Of a DNA stretch of 64,000 nucleotides, positions 50,634 to 59,700 are shown in pieces. The first letter of the stretch is position 1. Each line of letters opens with the position of its first letter. Both the position numbers and the translations under genes were made by a program. The stretch is taken from the NCBI GenBank assembly GCA_039105265.1, contig JAPFFF010000004.1, positions 5,394,001 to 5,458,000 on the forward strand, in the 5' to 3' direction. A model generated the notes under the pieces. It was not told where the DNA came from. It made no database searches and was given only the letters and a program-made list of their open reading frames with translations. The stretch comes from Tritrichomonas musculus (Eukaryota > Parabasalia > Tritrichomonadida > Tritrichomonadidae).

Positions 50634-51548
50634 ATGTTCAACAAAACGACATTTCAAAATGATGAAAACAATAACATGAATGATAATAAAGCTTTGACCA
50701 TCGATGTCAAATGCTGTACAAGTTCAAAATGGTCAGATTTCCTTGAGACCCCACCTCCAAATGCATACTTCGATAGCGATCGTTTTATTTATGATTCATC
50801 TTCCTGCAATTTATTAGAATTCACTCCTGTTGGATATGCGCCAAGTCAACTGGACAGACCTATTAGCATATTGCCATCATCTGAAGGAACATATGTTAAA
50901 ATTCCTGATAATTTTCAGCCCGATAGTTTTAACTTCGAATTTAATTTCAAAGAGTTACCAAGTAGATCACTACAATTAGCCAATATTCCTGAAAATGCTA
51001 CCGAAGAGGATTTGGACTATATATTCAGCTTTTTCGGTGAAGTTGAAAAAAAGAATTATTCCAGATTATCTGATGGTGTTGCTACTGTTCAATTTTATTC
51101 AATGGAAGATTCTCAAAGAATGAGATTATCATTAATCTCAATTCGAAACCGAATTGTTACTCTTATTTTTAGACCTGAAGACTTAAATGAAACCGATCCT
51201 GTAGCAGCAAAGCAACACCCAGAGAATAATGGAACAATTGTTCTCTTTCACCTTCCAAAGAATACTACTGATGAAGATTTGAAACAATTATTTGAACAAT
51301 ATGGTCGAATAAGGCAAATAAGACACACTCCATATAAAGACACTCAACGGTTTATCGAATATTACGATACTCGATCTGCCGCTAAGGCTTTAGAAGAGCT
51401 CAATGGAAAACTCCTCGATAAAAGGAATCCAAGATCAAAAGTTGCAATTGAGTTTAGCTTACCAGGAGTTTTCAAGAAAAACATTCAAAAATATTATCGT
51501 TCTTATTTACCAACTGTCAAACGAAACACTGTTAGTAACAGGTATTGA
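50634..51548 (+). CDS. Mei2-like tandem-RRM RNA-binding protein
   Basis: A 304-residue protein with RRM1 at about 112-180 (LQLANIPENATEEDLDYIFS) and RRM2 at about 200-275 (GTIVLFHLPKNTTDEDLKQL, then a GRIRQIRHTPYKDTQRFIEY segment). The RRM2 form, with R-x-T-P and RFIEYYDTRSAAKALEELN, is close to that of plant and yeast Mei2-like proteins (IRETPNKxxHKFIEFYDVRAAxAAL). The characteristic third RRM of Mei2 is absent: the protein ends about 25 residues after RRM2. The N-terminal 110 residues look disordered. It probably binds RNA in developmental or cell-cycle control. The stop is followed by only 94 bases before the next gene. Confidence 0.75.
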   Translation: MFNKTTFQNDENNNMNDNKALTIDVKCCTSSKWSDFLETPPPNAYFDSDRFIYDSSSCNLLEFTPVGYAPSQLDRPISILPSSEGTYVKIPDNFQPDSFNFEFNFKELPSRSLQLANIPENATEEDLDYIFSFFGEVEKKNYSRLSDGVATVQFYSMEDSQRMRLSLISIRNRIVTLIFRPEDLNETDPVAAKQHPENNGTIVLFHLPKNTTDEDLKQLFEQYGRIRQIRHTPYKDTQRFIEYYDTRSAAKALEELNGKLLDKRNPRSKVAIEFSLPGVFKKNIQKYYRSYLPTVKRNTVSNRY

Positions 51549-51642
51549 TTATTATTATATGTATTTTAAAAGGGTTTTGGTAATAATTTTGCTATTCTTT
51601 ATGCGTATATTATCAATAAAACGATCTTTTTTAAATGTTTAA

Positions 51643-53586
51643 ATGGTCTCTATTTTTTATAAAAAAATCACCTTACTGAATATGAAATCAAATCTATTTC
51701 AAAATGATGCATTCGATGATAAAGTTCCTGATATACAGTTACTTCATGACATGGAAGTCATTGATTTAACAGGAACTTCGATCAATGAAATTAACATCGA
51801 GAACTTTCCGAAATTACAAAGGATTCGTGCTTGCCAATGCCGAGATTTAACCAAGTGCAAGATACATAATTGCCCCAATTTGAAAGTAATTGATTTATCT
51901 AATTGTATTGAATTATCAGAAATCGATTTATCTCAACTTTCAAATTTACTTTCAATTGATTTATCAATGACTAGCTTATCCACACTTGACAATATTCAAT
52001 TACCTAATCTAGAATCATTAATTGCTTCATTCACCAAAATATCCTCTTTAAACCCTTCCAATTTTCCAAATTTATTAAACCTAGATATTTCAGGCACACA
52101 ATTTACTAATATTTCATTTATTTTAAAACTAAAACATCTTCAAAGGTTTCGATTCATTTCTTTATCTCCAGACTTTCTTCCATCAACAGAAATTGAATTC
52201 AACTTTAATGAAATTTTGACTCATCCAACTTTGATGTCATTTATTGCAGGTCCGGGAAGTGCAATTTGCGACTCTTTACCTGATTCAAATATATCTTTAC
52301 AACTTTTAATTTTAGAAGAAGTTGATTTTATCAAAGGAGATTCATTAGATCTTCAAAAAAAAGTTAATTACTTCTATGACAAATACTCATATGATGTACC
52401 TTTATTTGATTCCAAAAACTTTTACCAGAAACAACGCTGGACAGATTCAGTCAGACTTCTTTATGGTCCTTGGGGAATTCCAAGCTGTGATAAGACACAG
52501 AAAATCACGAAAATCGGCACAAACGATCATTTAAAAAATATTGATATTAATATTGCCATTGACCGAATGATGGGAGCAATTTTTGGCGCATCCATTGGAA
52601 GTATTTTAGGCAGCTCAACTATTTTTTCAGACAAAAAGCTGACATCATTAGTTCTAGAGACTCCAATCGACATTATTTGGTCGCATCTCAACGACGATCA
52701 AAACACTATTCAATTTTTGAAAGGGACTGTTTCTACAGAAATTGAACGGTTAGTATTACTACTACGATCGATTAATGAATCGAATCAAGCTCCACGAGAA
52801 GAAGAAATGAACACCACGATTCTTCGCACTTTTGCATTGATGCTTCATATATGGAGTAGCGATGGCATCAGTGAGCACAAGCAAGGGACCTGTTTAAAAG
52901 ATGACACTTCACTTCAAAACACATTTCGTCATCCACTTTTTCTGATGGATCCGTTAAGAGCAGCTTTTGAATCATGCAGCGAATTTGTTACAAATGGAAC
53001 AGCAACCGTTTCTTGTGCTCCAGCTGCCGGCTGTTATAAATTTTGGGATGAGAACGAAGTGAAGAAGAATGCAAAAGAATTCTGCTCTATTACACACTAT
53101 GAAGGACGCTGCATTGCTTGCACAGTTTTACTTTCACTTCTCATTTCGAAAAATATTCAAAATGAAGCTTTGAATATCGATGAATTGATCGATAAAACAT
53201 TCGAATTTTGTAAGGAAGATTCTGAAGAGTTTGAAAATGAAATTAAGGAGTTTTTAACCGCCGAATCTTTCGAAGAACTCGTAATTGGCGAAGGTGCTGT
53301 TGATTTTGTGCTGAAATCAACAGGTGCAGCTGTTTTGGCACTCAGAAAAGGATTCGATTTTGAACAAACTATGTTTGAAATTATTAGAGAAGGAGGAGAT
53401 ACTTGTGTGAATGCAGCAACAGCTGGTGCTGTAATTGGATCTAATGTTGGATTTTCAAAGATTCCAAAGAATTTGATGAAATATTTGTTTAACGGAAGTT
53501 GGATATATAAGGAATTTCAACAGTTTTTGGCAATAATGGGAATTGATCCTCCTGAATCTCCATTTGATGTTTTATCTTATGAATAA
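51643..53586 (+). CDS. LRR protein fused to an ADP-ribosylglycohydrolase-like domain
   Basis: A 647-residue protein with SDS22-like LRRs at about 30-175 and a domain of the ADP-ribosylglycohydrolase/DraG family at about 305-640. Family landmarks are RMMGAIFGASIGSILG at the domain start, SCAPAAGCYKFW near residue 450, and GGDTCVNAATAGAVIGSNVG at 584-603. In active relatives the last motif is usually GGDTDTNA, with two metal-binding acids; here the second is Cys588. The TDDT motif expected early in the domain is not evident: the aligned stretch reads MNTTILRTFALMLHIW. Metal binding may therefore be altered or lost and the domain may only recognise ADP-ribose. A start at the second Met (MKSNLFQ, residue 14) is possible. 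Confidence 0.78.
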   Translation: MVSIFYKKITLLNMKSNLFQNDAFDDKVPDIQLLHDMEVIDLTGTSINEINIENFPKLQRIRACQCRDLTKCKIHNCPNLKVIDLSNCIELSEIDLSQLSNLLSIDLSMTSLSTLDNIQLPNLESLIASFTKISSLNPSNFPNLLNLDISGTQFTNISFILKLKHLQRFRFISLSPDFLPSTEIEFNFNEILTHPTLMSFIAGPGSAICDSLPDSNISLQLLILEEVDFIKGDSLDLQKKVNYFYDKYSYDVPLFDSKNFYQKQRWTDSVRLLYGPWGIPSCDKTQKITKIGTNDHLKNIDINIAIDRMMGAIFGASIGSILGSSTIFSDKKLTSLVLETPIDIIWSHLNDDQNTIQFLKGTVSTEIERLVLLLRSINESNQAPREEEMNTTILRTFALMLHIWSSDGISEHKQGTCLKDDTSLQNTFRHPLFLMDPLRAAFESCSEFVTNGTATVSCAPAAGCYKFWDENEVKKNAKEFCSITHYEGRCIACTVLLSLLISKNIQNEALNIDELIDKTFEFCKEDSEEFENEIKEFLTAESFEELVIGEGAVDFVLKSTGAAVLALRKGFDFEQTMFEIIREGGDTCVNAATAGAVIGSNVGFSKIPKNLMKYLFNGSWIYKEFQQFLAIMGIDPPESPFDVLSYE

Positions 53587-53710
53587 AATAAAAAATTAGC
53601 TTTCCATAATTTTAATTTTATGTTATTATTTGATTTCGCTTTTAGTTTATATAAATTTTTATCCTTTATTACCATATTTTATAAAGAATTTTTAAAAGTC
53701 TATTATTCTG

Positions 53711-56497
53711 ATGATAAATGGCTGCTCAAAATTACATATGGAAAAATTCTCAAAGAATTCATTCGAATACATAAAACAGCAAATTAAAAATCATAATGCT
53801 GCTGATGTTATTGAAGATATAAGTCTCCAAATGAAAGAAGAAGAAAGTCCAGATAGAAAAATCATATTAGCAATAAATTCAGTAATAGCAAAGCTTTCAC
53901 TTCAAACACTCCGAAGCGCCATCAATGATTGTAATAGAGTTTTATCTTATGGACCATCACCTATTTTATATTTTTTACGCGGCCTTGCTTTTTTATGGAT
54001 GGAGAACGAGAAGGATGCAATTAATTCATGGGTTGAAGGTGCAAAAATCGGTGGACCAGTTTCATATTTTTCTGTGATGAGTCGTTTAATAGTTGATCCG
54101 AATGCTAGATCTTTTTTTTATTCAAAAAGATTCGATATTGTTGAAATTCTCGATTTCGTAGAAAATTTCGATAAAACACGAGTTTTTTCCAATAGTGATA
54201 CTCACTATGCTTATTCAGAATTACGTAAAAATGCTTTAAATGATGCAATAGCTCATTTCAGCCTTATCATAGCTAATGATCCAAATAATATCGAAGCACT
54301 TAAAGGAAGAGGTACTGCAGAATGTTTTTCTGGACAATGGAAAAAAGCTATTGATGACTTTACGATCGTTATCACTAAAAATGCAGATGTTGAAACTTGT
54401 TCTAAATTCAGAGCTGTTTCATATGCAGCAATAGGTAATTATACTGCTGCTATAGCTGATTTTTCAACCGCAATTGCTCTTGGCCCATTTGATTTCATTA
54501 CTATCGCCGAACGAGGACGTTTACATATGCTACGTAAATGTTATAATTTAGCTCTCAATGATTTTAAGCAAAATCCTCAACCATTTTACGATGATAAATT
54601 TATCGTTAATATGGCTGAATGCTACTATGCTATAGGAGATCTTAGCAGTGCTCATGAAATGATTCGAAAAGTTAATTCAGATACAGATCACCGTAAAGAA
54701 TATTGCCATTATCTCATATGCCGTGATCTAAGATTAATTGATGAAGCATTTTCTCACTTACTTCGTGCCAATGAACTTCTTCCATCCTTCTTTCTTCAAA
54801 GAACCGCAGCTGATTTTATGTATGATAGTGGCCGATTTATAGATGCTGTCAAATATTACAAAGGCGCTCTTAAATTAAAAGAAGAAGATGCCGATACACA
54901 GCGAAAATACGCTTTATCTTTATTCCAATCTGGTGCTGAAATGCAGGGCGTTGAAATACTCAAGGCTCTTCATGAAGCCTGGGTAACTCAACAAAATGAA
55001 ATTGATTTTGGCCAAGACACTTTTGATGGTCTAGTAATTAGTGGACATTTAAAGAATTTTTATCAAACATCACCAAATAAGTCAGTTTTAAACGCTGCAT
55101 CCGATGATTTGTATTTCATATCCAATATGATGAACAATTCAAAGCAACCAATTTCGACAATTGTACGACAAGATCCATTAATAATGAAATCACTTGTAAA
55201 TAACTACAAACCACCAGTAACTGAAGCGGATACCACTCCTGAAAATGAAAATGGAAACTCAAACGAAAACGAAAATGAAGATAATTCGGAGCATAATGAT
55301 TTTGACGGGATTAAAGATGTATTTCACCTTTTCAAATTCGAGCCTTCACCTGAAGAAATAAAGTTGATTCAAGATGCCGATAGAATCGGCGCAAGAATTC
55401 AGACAGAAGAACTTGAAACCACTCCCAATAAACGGGCTGTTCGTTGCTATGGACTTTGCGTTCTTTATTTGGCTCAAAAATTCAGAGAAATCTACTATTC
55501 AAACAAGAAAAAGAAAGAAAACCAACAAACAAACCCACCTGCTCCAACTCCTACACAAATTTCCAACAATTCAACTGGTAATATTTTGAAAGACGCAGAA
55601 ATTAAACCAAAAGAAGAACCTTATTGGCGTGATGTAATTGGTATCATCATTCCAATTCTAACATTGATTGATTTAAGCAAGGATGTTCGATGGACATTAG
55701 ATACAACAAAAGGAATTCTTCATAGTGAAATAGCTCCAACTTATTACTTACAACGAGGTGAAAGAGTTTCCCCGAAATATCGTCATGCTTTTCCATATGT
55801 TATGCGCCAATTTGACTCGCAACTCACCAACTCTTTTGCAGACATCGTTCAAGTTGAGCGAGTTGAAGATGTTTATTCAATTACACAAGAAGAGAACACA
55901 ATTGTAAACTCAACTTTTCAATGCAAAGAAAAAACATTAAAAGGTCCTACAATTTGTTTGAAATATTTAGGTACTCATGGATTCGACTTATTTATACGAC
56001 CACCTCTTGATTTGAATGTAATGAGAAAATATGAGAAACTGATTCAATTAAGCTTTGCTGAAATAATTAATGAAAATGAAACAAAAGGTTTTACTTCACT
56101 TTCTACTCTTGTTTTATTAATTTGGCTTTACCAACCATTTTCACATTATTCAGTTGAACTCGGCCACATAATTTATCATGCTTTTATCTTAGGTTTCTGC
56201 TCATATGAAACTAAAAAGATCGTTAACTACAGTTATAATCTCGAACAGAATGAAATAAACGGAAATGTTAATGTAAATTTCGCTGAAGGTGATGATGAAG
56301 GCGGCGCAAATGAGGTTCAATTATTCATTGAATTGATGGCAATGCCTAATGAAAATGAACTTGGTAAAATTCTGATTTCTAATTTCCGTGAGAAAAAAAT
56401 ACAACCTTCTTTTGCAGAAACTAGTTTGAGCTTTTGGGATAATGAACCATCACTTGAAAAATTATATCCTCTTCTTGATTATGAAATATCGGAATAG
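53711..56497 (+). CDS. TPR protein of the TTC13/SRFR1 type
   Basis: A 928-residue protein with tetratricopeptide repeats over about 50-430 (for example AIAHFSLIIANDPNNIEALK and AIDDFTIVITKNADVE). The C-terminal half has WRDVIGIIIPILTLIDLSKD, a hydrophobic region with TLVLLIWLYQPFSHYSVELG, and HIIYHAFILGFCSYETKK. These resemble the conserved C-terminal region of animal TTC13 and plant SRFR1 (WRDIIDIAVKWRRLVDPEQP, and SLVYYFYNLMPLSRGSSVIA), recalled from memory. An Asn/Glu-rich linker lies near 510-530 and another Lys/Pro/Thr-rich one near 600. Plant SRFR1 is a transcriptional co-repressor adaptor in immunity; the animal role is unclear. No catalytic motif is present. Confidence 0.6.
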   Translation: MINGCSKLHMEKFSKNSFEYIKQQIKNHNAADVIEDISLQMKEEESPDRKIILAINSVIAKLSLQTLRSAINDCNRVLSYGPSPILYFLRGLAFLWMENEKDAINSWVEGAKIGGPVSYFSVMSRLIVDPNARSFFYSKRFDIVEILDFVENFDKTRVFSNSDTHYAYSELRKNALNDAIAHFSLIIANDPNNIEALKGRGTAECFSGQWKKAIDDFTIVITKNADVETCSKFRAVSYAAIGNYTAAIADFSTAIALGPFDFITIAERGRLHMLRKCYNLALNDFKQNPQPFYDDKFIVNMAECYYAIGDLSSAHEMIRKVNSDTDHRKEYCHYLICRDLRLIDEAFSHLLRANELLPSFFLQRTAADFMYDSGRFIDAVKYYKGALKLKEEDADTQRKYALSLFQSGAEMQGVEILKALHEAWVTQQNEIDFGQDTFDGLVISGHLKNFYQTSPNKSVLNAASDDLYFISNMMNNSKQPISTIVRQDPLIMKSLVNNYKPPVTEADTTPENENGNSNENENEDNSEHNDFDGIKDVFHLFKFEPSPEEIKLIQDADRIGARIQTEELETTPNKRAVRCYGLCVLYLAQKFREIYYSNKKKKENQQTNPPAPTPTQISNNSTGNILKDAEIKPKEEPYWRDVIGIIIPILTLIDLSKDVRWTLDTTKGILHSEIAPTYYLQRGERVSPKYRHAFPYVMRQFDSQLTNSFADIVQVERVEDVYSITQEENTIVNSTFQCKEKTLKGPTICLKYLGTHGFDLFIRPPLDLNVMRKYEKLIQLSFAEIINENETKGFTSLSTLVLLIWLYQPFSHYSVELGHIIYHAFILGFCSYETKKIVNYSYNLEQNEINGNVNVNFAEGDDEGGANEVQLFIELMAMPNENELGKILISNFREKKIQPSFAETSLSFWDNEPSLEKLYPLLDYEISE

Positions 56498-56609
56498 AAT
56501 CAATTCTAATATTGTATATTATTTTTTTAATATTGTTTAAATAAAAATTATATTTTATATCATTTGCATTTATTTAACATTTAAAGAGAATTTCAGATTT
56601 ATTGAATTT

Positions 56610-56637
56610 ATGATCTTAAATGATCATTTAAGATCAT
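56610..56637. repeat. 28-bp perfect palindrome
   Basis: The two halves mirror each other exactly around the centre TGATCA, each half reading ATGATCTTAAATGA outward to inward. It sits 113 bases past the TPR gene stop and 157 bases before the USP7-like start. It could be a 3' end hairpin or a dimer binding site. Confidence 0.75.
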
Positions 56638-56779
56638 TTTCATTTGTATCTGAAAAGGGCCGATTTTATTGAATACGATTTTAAAAGGAGGAATTAATAT
56701 TGCCAAAATTTTAAAAAATTTTGGGGCGAAAATTTAACCTTTACATTGGTCAAAAATTTTAAAATTTTATATTTTCCAA

Positions 56780-56784
56780 TCATA
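56780..56784 (+). promoter_or_regulatory. Initiator-like box TCATA
   Basis: TCATA starts 14 bases before the ATG of the USP7-like gene. A GGGGCGAAAATTT block, E2F-like on the other strand, lies about 70 bases upstream. Confidence 0.4.
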
Positions 56785-56793
56785 TAAACAATA

Positions 56794-59700
56794 ATGGGTA
56801 TATATAAAAGTGAAACAAAAAAAATGGAATTCAACGGCTATAATTACAAAGCCGAATGGATAATAGACAATTTTCATTCATTTATTGGTAATGAATATCT
56901 TTCACCTTTATTTGCTTGTGATAATTTTCAAGTTCAACTTTCTCTTCAAAACAGTCTCAAAAAAGACAGCGATAGCTTAGAAATTACTTTTAATTTTGTT
57001 TCAGTATCAAGCAGTGGCTTAATACTTAATTATTCTATACAAATTGAAAACAAATATAGCAGCAAAACCGAAAAAATAAATGGAGATGAAACTCTTAGCG
57101 ATTCAAAAAAAGAATTCAAAGTTTCTACGAAAACTAAAAGCAAAGATATTACTGATGAGAATGGCTTTCTGCAAGATGGAAAGCTAAAGATAACTTGCTT
57201 CTTTAAATCAAATTCAGGCTTTGATATGGATTCGTTCGATATTACCGAACCAAAAAAGTATAAAAAGGAAGTTGTATGCGAATCAGATTGGTACATCAAA
57301 GAAAATATAAGTGAATTCCATTCAACAGAAGAACCATTTGAGGTATCTATACAAGATAAGATTGTAAAATATGCATTAACATTTGAACTCACTGAAGATG
57401 ATACATATTTACTCTCAATATTTTTGGTAGACCCAGAGATTTATTTCAATGGCGAACTTGAAGTTATTCTCAACAATTATAAAGATTTAAGTAAAAACAT
57501 CAGTAAGAATGAAAACATTCAATTTACTACAGCTAATTTCGATATTCAGCCAATTCCATTTAATTTGAAGCAGGAAGACTTTACAAATCCAGAAAATGGT
57601 TGGATAATTTATGATAATGCTACCAGTGAAGTTCAGAAAGGTGTCCACTTCACAATTAAATTTAAGACTCTTAAAAGAGAAGAAGAAAACAAAGATTTAA
57701 TATTATATCGTCTTGCTCAAGTTCATGCTTATAACGAGAAACTAATCAGAGAAAAATACCCAATTACAATTAAACCCGTTTATTCAAATAATTTTAAATA
57801 TGATATTGATTTTCCAAACTTTTTATCAAATGACCTAAGCAAACCTATTACTTCTCCTGAATATCATACTGGTGGTTTCTGTTGCGAATATCAAATTGAT
57901 TTAATGTCGAACTCATTTTATTTCAATATAACAGATTTTACGGGAACAGGAGGCTTTTTAACAATTAATGTAACCATTTTAAACAACAACCCAGCATCAT
58001 CAAAGAAATTCAAATATTCAATTTTATATTGTCCATCAAAAAGAAGCGAAAGAAGTGAACTTCCCTTTACTCTTGATGACCTGAAAAACCCAGACAAAGG
58101 CTGGCTTTTTGATGGAACTTTAAGAATCAATGCCAGTTATTCTGAAAAAAATTCCAAATTATCATATTTATATCCAGTTACATCCAATGCCTCTATGAAT
58201 GGTTTATATGTATACAAATTCCTCATTCCATACTCGTTATTCAGCAAAGAAAATGAAAACAAATTTATTGATTTTCCATCTGTGATAGCCAAACAACTAA
58301 ATGTCACTCCATTTATCACCTATCGATATGATGATGAAACAAACAAGATTAATATCAGGACCCAGCTTGATTTAAAGTATCCGAAAGATTCAATTGTAGA
58401 TTTCATATTTGCATATGAGAACAAAGACCAAGATAAAAACTTTATAATCACATTTACAGATGTTTTTGCTGACCAGCTTCAAATACCGGATTTTATTCCT
58501 GAAAAATCGCTTAAAGAAGATGGTTTTGTTTTCTTATCTGAAGAAGAAAACAAAGAAGTTCTCAATTTCTTTGTTAGAATTCATTTTGAAGAGAGAAATT
58601 CTTATTATTCAAGCTATCATTATTCTTCACACGCTGTAATTTCTCCAGAGCAAAAAGAAGCGCAAGAAGAGAACAAATTGCCAACAATGCTTCCTGAAAC
58701 ATCATTGAATATCAATGAACAAGCCCAAATGCAACAGTCAAGCCATTACAATCCACGCCATAAGCATCTGAAGAACAATCGAGATGACAGCATTGATATT
58801 GACATGAATTTCAATGATTCTTCCAAGAAAGAGACAGGCTACGTTGGCCTTAATAATCAAGGAGCGACATGTTACATGAATTCATTACTTCAGTCGTTGT
58901 ATCATCTTCCCGCCTTTCGAAGACTTGTTTATGAAATGCCAACAACTGGAACCGAAGATGCCAACATTTCGATTCCTTTAAATCTTCAACGTTTGTTCTG
59001 CCAGATGCAATTTAGCAGCAGATCATGCAGCACTGTCAACTTGACAAAAAGTTTCGGGTGGGGGTCAGCTGAAACATTCCAACAGCACGACATTGAAGAG
59101 TTCTTGCGTGTTTTAATAGACAACCTTGAAAACAAGATGCAAGGAACAAGCCTTCAAGATTCAATACCACGTCTCTTCAGAGGCCGATATCGAAATTACA
59201 TTAAATGCAAAAATGTCGATTATCGGACTGTTAAAGAAGAAAACTTTTACGACCTTTCAATGGAAGTTAAAGGAATTCCAAACCTTCTCGACTCTTTCAA
59301 GAATTACGTGAAACCAGAAGAACTGACTGGCGATAATAAATACAGCACCGAAAAATACGGAAAACAAGATGCAATCATGGGCGTTGAATTTGTTGAATTC
59401 CCTCCAGTTCTTCATCTTCAACTTATTCGTTTCACTTATGATCCAACACAGCCAACAGGCATGACGAAAATCAACGATCGTTTTGAATTCCCTGAATCAA
59501 TTGATTTGACTGACTTTTTGGCCATGGATTCACCTTGTCGTGATCGTTCTAACATTTATGATTTGTATGGAGTTCTCGTCCATTCTGGCGGTGCTTTGGG
59601 CGGACATTATTATGCCTTCTTGAGGACATCTACATCACCTCAGTGGTACAAATTTAATGACTCTCATGTCTCTAAGGACTCTGTTGAAAATGCAGTCTTT

